A stretch of 64,000 bases of DNA, from NCBI GenBank assembly GCA_004134995.1, contig REGP01000002.1:124001-188000 (forward strand). The letters run 5' to 3'. Shown piece after piece: positions 1-9,002 of this stretch (the stretch's first letter is position 1; each line of letters begins with the position of its first letter). The translations under genes were made by a program, and so were the position numbers. The notes under the pieces were generated by a model. That model saw only the letters and a program-made list of their open reading frames with translations. It searched no databases and was not told the origin of the DNA. Source of the stretch: Oxalobacteraceae bacterium CAVE-383 (GTDB taxonomy: Bacteria > Pseudomonadota > Gammaproteobacteria > Burkholderiales > Burkholderiaceae_D).

Positions 1-1
1 G

Positions 2-1678
2 CAGCGCGACATCGCCTATCAATATCCGGTGTTCAAGCTCGATCTGCCGCAGGACCGCAAGCAGACTTTCTATCTGCGCCTGTCGGGCGAGAACCCGATG
101 TCGGCGCGCCTGATCGTCTGGCAGCCGGGCGCCTTCGCCGAGGCCATCGGCGACGAACGGCTGCTGTACGGCCTGTTGTTCGGCATGCATCTGGCGATGG
201 TGCTGGCCAGCCTCTGGTTCTGGCAGGCCACGGGCGACGCCACCTATGCGTCGTTCGCCGGCTTCACGCTGTTCGGCATGGCCAGCATTGCCGCTTCGAC
301 CGGCATGCTGCAGCAATATCTGCTGCCGGACGCGCCCTCCTGGCACGATCCGGTCGCCAGCCTGGTGCAAGTGCTGGGACTGACCTTCGGCGTGCAGTTC
401 GTAATGCAGTTCGTCGAGGCCTGGCGTTATTTTCCGCGGCTGGCCTCGAAATTCCGCATGGGGCTGTGGGTATATTGCGGGCTGGCCGCGGCGACGGTGG
501 CGCTGGGCCATTTCAAATGGTTTCTGCCGCTGTTCCAGTTAGTCACCGCCCTGTGCGCGCTGTTGATTCTGGTGCTGGTGCTGGTTCTGGTGGTGCACGG
601 CCAGCCGCGTGCGCGCTATGTCCTGGCCGGGCTGGCCTTGCTGTCGCTGTCGGGATTGGTAAAGATCCTGACCAACATCGGCGCTCTGCCGCTCAATGTG
701 CTGACGGAAAACAGCTACCGCATCTGCATGCTGGTGTTTCTGCTGGTGATGAATTACGCCATCAGCCGCCGCTATCAGGAACTGCGGCGCGAGAAGGAAT
801 CGGCGCAATTCGCCTTGCTGACCGCGGCGCGCGACGCCGAGCACAAGCTGGAGAATCTGGTGGCGCAGCGCACCGGCGATCTGAAACAGGCGATGCAGCA
901 GGTTGAGCATGCGCTGGTGCTGGAGCGCGTGGTGCAGCGCCAGCAGCATCAGTTCCTGGCCACCATGTCGCACGAAATCCGCACGCCGCTGGCGGTGATC
1001 GATGCGGCCGCGCAAAACCTGGAGCGCGAATTGAACGCGCACGGCACCTCGGCGGTGGCGTTGACCCGGCTTGAAAAAATCCAGCAGGCCGCGCTGCGGC
1101 TGTCGTCGCTGTTCAACGACTACGCCGGCGACGCGCGCTTCGAAGGGCTGGCGCACGGCATCAATCTGCAATGGGTGACGCTGGAGACATTGCTGCGGGA
1201 CGCCGCCGACGCCGGACGCACGCTGGCCAACGGCCATGTATTCCAGGTCGATCCGCTCACCCGGTTCATGCAGGTCTGCTGCGATCCCGACCTGATGCGG
1301 CTGGTGCTGCGCACGCTGGCCGACAATGCCGTGAAATACAGCCCGGCCGGCACGCGCATCGTATTTGGCGGCGAGGGCGACAGCGGCAATGCCGGCAATG
1401 GCGGCAATGAAGGCCGCGGCGCCGGCTGGACCATTTACGTGCGCGATGAAGGCCCCGGCATCGCCGCGGAAGAGCAGAGCCGCATTTTCGAGCAATATTT
1501 CCGCGGCCGCGCCGCCGCGCAACGTCCCGGCACCGGACTCGGCCTGACGCTGGGCCGCCGCCTGACCGAAATGCAGGGCGGCACGCTGACCGTGATCAGC
1601 CGCCCCGGCCAGGGCAGCACCTTCCGGATCTGGCTGCCGCGGCCGGCCGGCGCCGCCGCGGCCGCTTCCTTTTCCTGA
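2..1678 (+). CDS. 7TM-DISM sensor histidine kinase, 5'-truncated
   Basis: The reading frame is open from base 2, so the true start lies upstream; the GTG at 29 is internal. The first visible residues look like the end of a periplasmic 7TMR-DISM sensing domain. About seven hydrophobic segments follow (roughly residues 45-240 counted from 29), then a short coiled coil, a HisKA H-box (SHEIRTPL) and a HATPase domain with N-box (LADNAVKYSP), G1 (DEGPGIA) and G2 (GTGLGLTLG). The kinase should autophosphorylate on the H-box histidine in response to a periplasmic or membrane cue and pass the phosphate to a response regulator. No receiver domain is fused and no response regulator follows directly, so its partner is either upstream of the window or unlinked. 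A low-complexity Gly/Asn insert sits between the N-box and G1 box. The family call is confident; the ligand is unknown. Confidence 0.9.
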   Translation, partial: QRDIAYQYPVFKLDLPQDRKQTFYLRLSGENPMSARLIVWQPGAFAEAIGDERLLYGLLFGMHLAMVLASLWFWQATGDATYASFAGFTLFGMASIAASTGMLQQYLLPDAPSWHDPVASLVQVLGLTFGVQFVMQFVEAWRYFPRLASKFRMGLWVYCGLAAATVALGHFKWFLPLFQLVTALCALLILVLVLVLVVHGQPRARYVLAGLALLSLSGLVKILTNIGALPLNVLTENSYRICMLVFLLVMNYAISRRYQELRREKESAQFALLTAARDAEHKLENLVAQRTGDLKQAMQQVEHALVLERVVQRQQHQFLATMSHEIRTPLAVIDAAAQNLERELNAHGTSAVALTRLEKIQQAALRLSSLFNDYAGDARFEGLAHGINLQWVTLETLLRDAADAGRTLANGHVFQVDPLTRFMQVCCDPDLMRLVLRTLADNAVKYSPAGTRIVFGGEGDSGNAGNGGNEGRGAGWTIYVRDEGPGIAAEEQSRIFEQYFRGRAAAQRPGTGLGLTLGRRLTEMQGGTLTVISRPGQGSTFRIWLPRPAGAAAAASFS

Positions 1679-1849
1679 TATTTCCTCTGCGCCGGGTGTT
1701 TCCGCGGCGCATCATTGTGGCGTCATATTTCCCCTTTATATTTTCTGATTGGCAAGATTATTGCTTGGGATTTTGCGGTTTCGCCCGCAATGGGCGGAGC
1801 AGCCGCATAAAAACAATCGCTCCAGTTCAGAAAAGGCAAGGGAAAAGTC

Positions 1850-4534
1850 ATGCAGGACACAGGTTTCATCGAAGAATTACTGCCGTTCATGCCCGGCGTG
1901 GTGCGTTGCGAGCATGCGCTGCAGGAGTTGAACTTCGCCTGGCGCCTGATCGAATCCACCGCGAAGATGGTCTGCCCGCTGGAAGCCAAGACCATTCTGC
2001 CGACGATGAAGGCCACGCGCGACGGCTTCAACGACCTCGAAAAGGAATTGGTCACCCATTTGGTGCAGGAAAATCTCGCCAAATCGGCGCAGGAGCTCCA
2101 TTTCAAGGCACAGGTGATTATCGATATCGTGGTGCGCAACCTGTTTGAACGGACCGCGGATGTTGGTTTTTTGGCAATGGATGAGGCGATCCGGGATTTT
2201 ATTCTCGATCCCCAGCGGGACCCGGCCGCCATGGTCGCGCGGTTGCGCGCGTATCGCGACAAATATACGGTATACGACGAAATCCTGGTTCTCGACACCG
2301 ACGGCAAGGTGCTGGTGCAACTGGACGAACGCAATCCCATCGCGCAGTCGCATGATCCGCTGATCCGGCGCACGCTGGGCTGCGATACGTATGTCGAGAC
2401 TTTTGCGCAATCCGATCTGCGCGTGTCCGGCGGCAGGAGCCTGATTTACTCGCGCAAGATCGCGCATCCGGAACATGGCGCGCCGATTGGCGTGCTGTGC
2501 CTGTGTTTTCCGATCGCGGTGGAAATGGCCGGCGTTTTTGCCGGCCTGCGCAAGGCCGGCGACCGCTCCGTCATGCTGATGCTGGATGCCGACGGCGCCG
2601 TGATCGCCAGCAGCGACGCCGAGCATATCGCCATTGGCCGGCGCGTGCCGCTGGCGCTCGACGGCGACTATCAGATGCTGTCGTACGCCGGCCGCGAATA
2701 CTTCGCCAAAACCTGCGCCGCGCAGGATTATCAGGGCTATGGCGGACCGGGCTGGCTCGGCCACGTCATGATCCCTTGCGAAACCGCATTCCGGCACCGC
2801 CATGACGATGCGCTATCGGCGTACGATGCGGCGACGCTGGCCGGCATCATGTCGCATGCCAAGACCTTTTGTCCGCCGCTGGATCATGTCACCGTCAAGG
2901 CCGAAGCGATCAATCTGTCGCTGCGGCGCGTGGTGTGGAACGGCAAAATCATGTCGGCCGGCCAGGACCGCGATCTGCTGCGGCTGAAATCCATCCTCCA
3001 TGAAATCAGCCAGACCGGCGATGAAACCCGGCGCCTTTTCAAGAATTCCATTTACGACCTGTACGCCACCGTGATCTCGTCCGGCCTGCAGGATCTGGCG
3101 TTCGTATCGCGCTTGATGATCGATCTGATGGATCGCAGTCTGTATGAGCGCGCCAACGATTGCCGCTGGTGGGCGCTGACGCCCGATGTGCGGCGGCTGA
3201 TGGCGGCGCGGGCGGCGACGGCCGACGCGCAGGATGCGAAAAGGCGGCGCCTGGCGCGGATTCTGGACGACATCAATGTGCTGTATACCGCCTACTCGCG
3301 TCTGGTGATATTCGATGCGGGCGGCGTCATTGTCGCGGCCTCGGGCCTGCAGGAGGCCGGGGATGCCGGCAATGGCCATGGCGACGGCGACGGCATCGTC
3401 GGGCGCGCGATGGATGCCGCGCTGGTGCGCAAGACGCTGGCGCTGCCGGACGACCAAGCGTATTGCGTCTCCCCGTTCGAGCCGACCTGGCTGTATGGCG
3501 ATCGCCCGACCTATATTTACTGCGCGGCGATTCGCGAACCTGCCGGATCCGGCGAGCCTGGGGCAGCCGGCGAACCCGACGGCATCGGCCGCGTGGTCGG
3601 CGGCATAGGCGTTGTTTTCGACGCCGAGGCGGAATTCAGCAATATGCTCAAATCGTCGCTGCCGCGCCAAAGCGGCGCGTTCGCCGCCTACGCCGATCGC
3701 GACGGCAGGGTGATTTCCAGCACGCATCCCGGCTATCCGGTGGGCAGCGTGCTGGCGCCGGCGGCGCTGAAGGAAGATGCCGCGGCCGGAGAGAAGGCCG
3801 GGGCCGGGGCCGGCATCGTAGTGCTTGACGGCAGCTACACCATGATCGGACAGACGATGTCGTTCGGCTATCGCGAATATAAGAATACGGACAATTACCG
3901 CAACGATGTGATCGCCTTGGCCGGCGTGCCGATCGGCCTGCAAGCCGATGGCCTTGCGCCCGGCGCCGATGCGGCGGCGGCCGGTGAAATTCCGGCGCGC
4001 CGGGAGCAGTGGCAAAATGGCGCCGCCGTACACGAATTCGGCATTGTCGCTGTGGATGACGATATCTATGCGCTGCCGTCGTCTTGCGTGATTGAAGCGA
4101 TCGAGGCGAACAGGATGCATGCCGCTTCTACCTTGAAGCCGCTGATTGTCGGCGTGCTGAATTATCAGGATGCCGATGGGGCGCCGTCGGCTTTCGTGCC
4201 GGTGGTCAATCTGCGTTATCTGATGCACTCGGATGCGCGCGGCGCGGGCGAAGCCGGCCATTCCGGGGACATTATCGTGGTGCGGCATGGCGGGCACATG
4301 CTCGGCTTGCTGGTCGATGGCCTGATCGATGTGCTGCCCTTCGGCGAGGATCAGATCGAGGGCGCGATCCGCTTGTTTCACAGCCGGCCGAGCTATGTCC
4401 GCAACCTGATCAAGACCGCGGATCCCGCCAGGATGATGCAGGTGATCGATGTCGAGAGCATCGTCAAGCGGGTGTTTGCAGGCAATGCGGGAAGCTTCGG
4501 CCCTCCCGGCGCCATCGCGGCGCTGGCCGGCTGA
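1850..4534 (+). CDS. Soluble double-Cache protein with C-terminal CheW domain
   Basis: This 894-residue protein has no transmembrane segment that I can see. It shows an internal duplication: an LFER/LYER-type helix at about residue 98 and again at about 428, each leading into a Cache-like sensor region (about 95-310 and 425-690). The last about 170 residues (from about 721) resemble CheW, with a VNLRYL stretch and a following 'VDGLIDVLPF' segment typical of CheW beta strands. CheW domains bind CheA and chemoreceptors, so the protein probably feeds a small-molecule signal into a chemotaxis-like array from the cytoplasm. There is no MCP signalling hairpin and no other che gene nearby. The ATG at 1850 has a purine-rich AAGGGAAAA stretch upstream. 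Low-complexity Gly/Ala/Asp inserts interrupt the second Cache region. The CheW call is firm; the Cache assignment rests on pattern alone. Confidence 0.75.
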   Translation: MQDTGFIEELLPFMPGVVRCEHALQELNFAWRLIESTAKMVCPLEAKTILPTMKATRDGFNDLEKELVTHLVQENLAKSAQELHFKAQVIIDIVVRNLFERTADVGFLAMDEAIRDFILDPQRDPAAMVARLRAYRDKYTVYDEILVLDTDGKVLVQLDERNPIAQSHDPLIRRTLGCDTYVETFAQSDLRVSGGRSLIYSRKIAHPEHGAPIGVLCLCFPIAVEMAGVFAGLRKAGDRSVMLMLDADGAVIASSDAEHIAIGRRVPLALDGDYQMLSYAGREYFAKTCAAQDYQGYGGPGWLGHVMIPCETAFRHRHDDALSAYDAATLAGIMSHAKTFCPPLDHVTVKAEAINLSLRRVVWNGKIMSAGQDRDLLRLKSILHEISQTGDETRRLFKNSIYDLYATVISSGLQDLAFVSRLMIDLMDRSLYERANDCRWWALTPDVRRLMAARAATADAQDAKRRRLARILDDINVLYTAYSRLVIFDAGGVIVAASGLQEAGDAGNGHGDGDGIVGRAMDAALVRKTLALPDDQAYCVSPFEPTWLYGDRPTYIYCAAIREPAGSGEPGAAGEPDGIGRVVGGIGVVFDAEAEFSNMLKSSLPRQSGAFAAYADRDGRVISSTHPGYPVGSVLAPAALKEDAAAGEKAGAGAGIVVLDGSYTMIGQTMSFGYREYKNTDNYRNDVIALAGVPIGLQADGLAPGADAAAAGEIPARREQWQNGAAVHEFGIVAVDDDIYALPSSCVIEAIEANRMHAASTLKPLIVGVLNYQDADGAPSAFVPVVNLRYLMHSDARGAGEAGHSGDIIVVRHGGHMLGLLVDGLIDVLPFGEDQIEGAIRLFHSRPSYVRNLIKTADPARMMQVIDVESIVKRVFAGNAGSFGPPGAIAALAG

Positions 4535-4552
4535 CGGGCCCCTCCGCCGCGC

Positions 4553-5734
4553 TCAGTCCAGCGCCGATGCCGGTCCGAAAAATTCGTGGCGGCTTTGGGC
4601 GGCGGGTACGCCGATCTCTTCCAGATACTGCTTGATGGCGCGCATGAAGGGCTTCGGTCCGACAAAATAGGCGTCGACATCGGTCGAATCGGGCATCCAT
4701 GCGCGCAGCCGGCCGGCGTCGAGCAGGCCGGTTGCGTGCGGCGGCGGATCTTGCGGGCGCGCTTCGCCGTAGCAGAAGAAGCGTTTCAATTGCGGATGCC
4801 GCGCCGCGAGTGCATCGATCTTGTCGCGGAACGCATGCACGCCGGCATGCCGCGCGGCGTGGATGAAAACGATCGGCCGGCCGCCCGGCAGCGCCGCTTC
4901 CAGCATCGCCAGCATCGGCGTAATGCCGACGCCGCCGCTGATCAGCAGCAGCGGCTTGCCGTTCGGCGCCAGCGTGAATTCGCCGGAAGGCGGAAACAGC
5001 GCGATCTCCGAACCTTCATGGATGTCGTCGTGCAGATAATTGGATACCTTGCCGCCCGGTTCGCGCTTGACGCTGATGCGGTAATGGCGGCCGTCGCCGG
5101 CGCTCGACAATGAATACTGGCGCCGCATTTCCTCGCCGCCGACCGTCACGCTCAGGCCGATGAACTGGCCTGCTTGATATGCCAGCAGCGGCTGGCCGTC
5201 CTTCGCTTCGAAATAGAAGGAGGTGATTTCATCGCTTTCCCGCTGCTTGCGCAAAACGGTGAACAAGCGCGCGCCGCGCCAGCCGCCGGCGGCCTGTTCC
5301 TTCTCGTCGTAGACCTTTTTCTCCAGCCCGATCAGGATGCCGGCCAGTTGCCCATAGGCGGCGCCCCAGGCTTCCAGCACGGCATCCGTGGCGATTTCGG
5401 CGCCCAGCACTTCGCGAATCGCGCGCAGCAGGCAATCGCCGACCATCGGGTAGTGCTCGGGCAGAATCTGCAGGGCGACATGCTTGCTGACGATGGCGCC
5501 GACCAGATCGCCGAGCTGATCCAGCCGGTCGATATGGCGGGCGTACATCAGCAGGCCGTTGGCCAACGCGCGAGGCTGGGCGCCGCTGGACTGGTGGGCC
5601 TTGTTGAACAGCGGCGCGACTTGCGGATAGTCGCGCAGCAGCATCCGGTAAAAATGCGTGACCAGCGCCTCGCCGCCGCTTTCGAGCAGCGGGACGGTGG
5701 ATTTGACGATGGCGCGTTGAGAATCGGTGAGCAT
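4553..5734 (-). CDS. hmp: Flavohaemoprotein, nitric oxide dioxygenase
   Basis: Hmp oxidises nitric oxide to nitrate with O2 and NAD(P)H in the cytoplasm. The 393-residue product has the full family layout: a globin domain (1-140), an FAD-binding domain (about 150-255, with RQYSLSS) and an NAD-binding domain (with GGVGITPMLAML and YFVGPKPF). The globin residues known from E. coli Hmp fall at the same numbers: Tyr29, Gln53 and proximal His85. I chose the ATG at 5734 rather than the longer frame to 5836 because it restores that numbering and has an AAGGA ribosome site about 6 bases upstream. The gene is divergent from norR, and three NorR-type sites plus a sigma54-like element lie between them, so control by NorR is very likely. 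Confidence 0.96.
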   Translation of the reverse strand: MLTDSQRAIVKSTVPLLESGGEALVTHFYRMLLRDYPQVAPLFNKAHQSSGAQPRALANGLLMYARHIDRLDQLGDLVGAIVSKHVALQILPEHYPMVGDCLLRAIREVLGAEIATDAVLEAWGAAYGQLAGILIGLEKKVYDEKEQAAGGWRGARLFTVLRKQRESDEITSFYFEAKDGQPLLAYQAGQFIGLSVTVGGEEMRRQYSLSSAGDGRHYRISVKREPGGKVSNYLHDDIHEGSEIALFPPSGEFTLAPNGKPLLLISGGVGITPMLAMLEAALPGGRPIVFIHAARHAGVHAFRDKIDALAARHPQLKRFFCYGEARPQDPPPHATGLLDAGRLRAWMPDSTDVDAYFVGPKPFMRAIKQYLEEIGVPAAQSRHEFFGPASALD

Positions 5735-5797
5735 GGAAATCCTTGTCGAAAAATGGGAAAGCACGGAAGGGAAAACGCATCCCTCTGTCGTGCTTAA

Positions 5798-5813
5798 CTC
5801 AATAACCATGCCA
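5798..5813 (-). promoter_or_regulatory. Candidate sigma54 promoter for hmp
   Basis: On the minus strand this reads TGGCATGGTTATTGAG, close to the -24/-12 consensus TGGCAC-N5-TTGC: the -24 GG is exact and the -12 has GA in place of GC. It is 64 bases upstream of the hmp start and some 45-100 bases from the NorR-type sites, a normal enhancer distance. It is a near match, not a perfect one. Confidence 0.45.
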
Positions 5814-5855
5814 TGCCTGAAAGTCCCTATAATCAAGACCTTATGAATAGATCAT

Positions 5856-5900
5856 GTCGAAATGACCATGTCTGTTCGACTCCAATCGTGTAGTTTTGAC
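5856..5900. promoter_or_regulatory. Three NorR-type enhancer sites (GT-N7-AC)
   Basis: Three 11-base elements match GT-N7-AC: GTCGAAATGAC at 5856-5866, GTCTGTTCGAC at 5870-5880 and GTAGTTTTGAC at 5890-5900. E. coli NorR is known to need three such sites to activate its sigma54 target. Here they lie in the hmp-norR intergenic space, just before the preferred norR start at 5913. Confidence 0.7.
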
Positions 5901-5912
5901 TCAGCCGCAACC

Positions 5913-7472
5913 ATGACGCCCAAAGTCTTGCTCGACGCCTTGATTCCGCTGATCGCCGACCTGTCGCGCGATCTGAACGAGCGCGAGCGCTATCGCCGCC
6001 TGCTCGATGCCCTGCGGGCCCTGTTTCCCTGCGATGCGGCGGCCTTGCTGCGGCTGCAGGGCGGGACGCTGGTGCCGCTGGCGATCGACGGCCTGAGTCA
6101 CGATACCTTGGGACGGCGCTTCAAGGTCGACGCGCATCCGCGTTTGCGCATCTTGCTCGAAAGCACGGCGCCGACCCGGTTTCCGGCCGATTCGCCGCTG
6201 CCGGATCCGTATGACGGCCTGGTGCAGGCGCATGCGGGCGTGCTGGAAGTGCACGATTGCATGGGTTGCGCGATTGCGGTCGGCGGCCGGCCTTGGGGGG
6301 TGCTGACGCTGGACGCGCTCGGCGCCGATCGCTTCGACGGCGTCGATCCGGCTTCGCTGCAGGCGTTTGCCGGTTTGGCGGCGGCGACGGTGAATGTGGT
6401 CGAGCGCATCGGGATGCTGTCGGCCAGCGGGGAGCAGGAACGGCTGCGCGCCGAAGCCTATCGGATCGCCGCCGACCAGCGGCGCCGCGATCTGCTCGGC
6501 CAGAGCCCGGCGCACCAGCGCCTGATGGATGAAATCCGGCTGGCCGGACCGAGCAGCATGACAGTGCTGATCGGCGGCGAAACCGGCGTCGGCAAGGAGC
6601 TGGTGGCCAACGCCATTCACGCCGCCTCGCCGCGCGCCGGCAAGCCGATGATCAGCCTCAACTGCGCGGCGCTGCCGGAGACACTGGTCGAAAGCGAATT
6701 GTTCGGCCACGTGCGCGGCGCTTTTTCCGGCGCGGTCGGCGAGCGCCGTGGCAAGTTCGAACTGGCGCACGGCGGCACGCTGTTTCTGGACGAGGTCGGT
6801 GAATTGTCGCTGGCGGTGCAGGCCAAGCTGTTGCGGGTATTACAGAGCGGCCAGTTGCAGCGGGTCGGTTCGGATCGCGAGCATAAGGTTGATGTGCGCC
6901 TGATCGCCGCCACCAATCGCGACCTCGCCGAGGAAGTGCGCGCGGGACGCTATCGCGCCGATTTCTATCATCGGCTCAGCATGTATCCGCTGGCGGTGCC
7001 GCCGTTGCGCGAGCGCGGCCATGATGTATTGCTGATCAGCGGTTTTTTCCTGGAGGAAAACCGGGCGCGCCTGGGATTGTTGAGCCTGCGCCTGAGCGGC
7101 GACGCGCAGGCCGCGCTGCTGCGTTATCCATGGCCGGGCAATGTGCGCGAACTGGAACATCTGATCGGCCGCTGCGCACTGCGCACGCTGGCGCGGCAAA
7201 CGGCGCATCCGCGCATTCTGACCTTGACCGCGGCGGACCTGGGTTTGGGCGACGCCGCTGCGCTTGAGGCGGCATCCGCAACCGGTCCGGCGGTATCGGC
7301 ATCGGCGCTGCCGGCCGGCGCCGGATTGCGCGACGCGGTCGAGGCCTATGAGCGCAGCCTGATCGCCGATAGCCTGGCCAGGCATGGCAACAACCTGGCT
7401 GCCGCGGCGCGCGAACTGGGTTTGGACAGAGCCAATCTGAGCCGCATGGTTAAACGGCTGGGCTTGAAATAA
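5913..7472 (+). CDS. norR: Nitric oxide-responsive sigma54 activator NorR
   Basis: NorR senses nitric oxide through a mononuclear iron in its GAF domain and then drives sigma54 transcription. The 519-residue product has an N-terminal GAF domain in which the stretches carrying iron-ligand candidates in E. coli NorR are kept (RFPAD, PDPYDGL, VHDCMG). Next comes an AAA+ domain with Walker A (GETGVGKE), a sigma54 loop (GAFSGA for GAFTGA) and Walker B (TLFLDEVGE), and finally a Fis-type helix-turn-helix ending in NLSRMVKRLGLK. An ATG at 5862 is also open, but it lies inside the binding sites; the ATG at 5913 gives the usual NorR N-terminus, so I prefer it. The gene is divergent from hmp, its probable target. 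Confidence 0.93.
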   Translation: MTPKVLLDALIPLIADLSRDLNERERYRRLLDALRALFPCDAAALLRLQGGTLVPLAIDGLSHDTLGRRFKVDAHPRLRILLESTAPTRFPADSPLPDPYDGLVQAHAGVLEVHDCMGCAIAVGGRPWGVLTLDALGADRFDGVDPASLQAFAGLAAATVNVVERIGMLSASGEQERLRAEAYRIAADQRRRDLLGQSPAHQRLMDEIRLAGPSSMTVLIGGETGVGKELVANAIHAASPRAGKPMISLNCAALPETLVESELFGHVRGAFSGAVGERRGKFELAHGGTLFLDEVGELSLAVQAKLLRVLQSGQLQRVGSDREHKVDVRLIAATNRDLAEEVRAGRYRADFYHRLSMYPLAVPPLRERGHDVLLISGFFLEENRARLGLLSLRLSGDAQAALLRYPWPGNVRELEHLIGRCALRTLARQTAHPRILTLTAADLGLGDAAALEAASATGPAVSASALPAGAGLRDAVEAYERSLIADSLARHGNNLAAAARELGLDRANLSRMVKRLGLK

Positions 7473-7498
7473 ACGGAGCGCTTAATCAGCGTTGCCAG

Positions 7499-8749
7499 CT
7501 AATAACGCGCCATTGAGAGATCGGCGGCAGGAATGTCGGGCTTGAGACCCGATATCAGATCGGTCAGCAGCTTGGCCGAACCGCACGACATGGTCCAGCC
7601 CAGCGTGCCGTGGCCGGTATTCAAAAACAGATTGCGCAGGCGCGTGGCGCCGACGATGGGCGTGCCGTCCGGCGTCGCCGGCCGCAGGCCGCTCCAGAAA
7701 CTGGCGGTCGTGGTATCGCCGGCGCCGGGGAACAGATCGTTGACCACCATTTCGATGGTCTGCCTGCGTTTCGGATTCAGGAATTTGTTGAAGCCGGCGA
7801 ATTCGGCCATGCCGCCGGCGCGGATGCGATTGTCGAAACGGGTGATGGCGATTTTATAGGTCTCGTCGAGGATCGCCGAGCGCGGCGCCGCGTCGCTGTC
7901 GTCGATCGGCACGGTGATCGAATAGCCTTTCATCGGATAGACCGGAATATTGACGATGCCGCTGAGCAATTCGGTGGAATAGGAACCCAGCGCCACGACA
8001 TAGCGGTCCGCCGTCAGCAGCTTGCCGGCGCATTGCACGCCGGCGATCTTGTCGCCGTGCATCACCAGGCGATGGATACGGGCGTCGTATTTGAACATGA
8101 CGCCGAGTTGCTGGGCCATCGCCGCCAGCCGCGCGGTGAACAGGCGGCAATCGCCGGTTTCGTCGGCCGGCAGATGCATGCCGCCGGTCAGCTTGTGGCG
8201 CACCGCGGCCAGCGCCGGTTCGGCCGCGCTCAGTTGATCCGGCGTCAGCAGTTCGAACGGCACGCCGTTGCGGCGCAGGATCTCGCTGTCGGCGGCGGCG
8301 TGGTCGAGCTGTTTGGCGGTCCGGAAAATCTGCATCGTGCCGAGCTGGCGGCTTTCGTATTCGATGCCGGTGGTGTCGCGCAGCCCGCGCAGGCATTCGC
8401 GGCTGTATTCGGCCAGCCGCATCATGCGTTCCTTGTTGACCGCGTAGCGCGGATGCGAACAGTTGCGCAGCATCTGCCAGATCCAGCGCCACTGCATCAT
8501 GCTGCCGTCGGGCGAAACCGAGAGCGGCGCGTGATGCCGCTGCAGCATCCATTTCAATGCTTTCAGCGGCACGCCGGGCGCGGCCCACGGCGCGGCGCAG
8601 CCGGGCGAAATGTGGCCCGAATTGGCGAAGCTGGCGTCCTGCGCCGGGCCCGATGCGCGGTCGATGACGGTCACCTGATGGCCGGCGCGCACGAGATAGT
8701 AGGCCGTGGTCACGCCGATGACGCCGCTGCCGAGTATGAGTACGTGCAT
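7499..8749 (-). CDS. dadA: D-amino acid dehydrogenase small subunit
   Basis: DadA is an FAD enzyme that oxidatively deaminates D-amino acids, chiefly D-alanine, passing electrons to the respiratory chain at the inner membrane. The 416-residue product has the expected length. It opens with the dinucleotide fold [13 protein letters not shown], followed by the [11 protein letters not shown] segment typical of DadA, and ends with a [20 protein letters not shown]-contact stretch. The start codon at 8749 gives the nucleotide fold right at the N-terminus, as in the family. It converges with norR, with 26 bases between stop codons. No alanine racemase (dadX) is adjacent, so catabolism is only half encoded here. 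Confidence 0.93.
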   Translation of the reverse strand: MHVLILGSGVIGVTTAYYLVRAGHQVTVIDRASGPAQDASFANSGHISPGCAAPWAAPGVPLKALKWMLQRHHAPLSVSPDGSMMQWRWIWQMLRNCSHPRYAVNKERMMRLAEYSRECLRGLRDTTGIEYESRQLGTMQIFRTAKQLDHAAADSEILRRNGVPFELLTPDQLSAAEPALAAVRHKLTGGMHLPADETGDCRLFTARLAAMAQQLGVMFKYDARIHRLVMHGDKIAGVQCAGKLLTADRYVVALGSYSTELLSGIVNIPVYPMKGYSITVPIDDSDAAPRSAILDETYKIAITRFDNRIRAGGMAEFAGFNKFLNPKRRQTIEMVVNDLFPGAGDTTTASFWSGLRPATPDGTPIVGATRLRNLFLNTGHGTLGWTMSCGSAKLLTDLISGLKPDIPAADLSMARY

Positions 8750-9002
8750 ATTTCGCCTCTCCGTTGCGTTGATCCGAAAAACGCTATCGTAGAGCCATGT
8801 TGCCGCATCCGATCACGGTAGAACTGGCAGCTATTTCGAAATACTACCCGACAAAGACTGCGGATAGCCCGGCCGCCGCCCGGCGGTGAAAATTGCCGCC
8901 AGACGATTGACGGCGGCGATGCGAAGTGATCCACTACTGCATAGTCAAAGCCGCCCGGCGTCTTTGCCGAAGAATTCGATTGAAAATAAAAACGGACCGC
9001 CC

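Noticed and set aside
2813-4381. 522-residue open frame on the minus strand across the Cache-CheW gene
   Set aside because: No motif and shadow composition; the plus-strand frame has clear CheW features.
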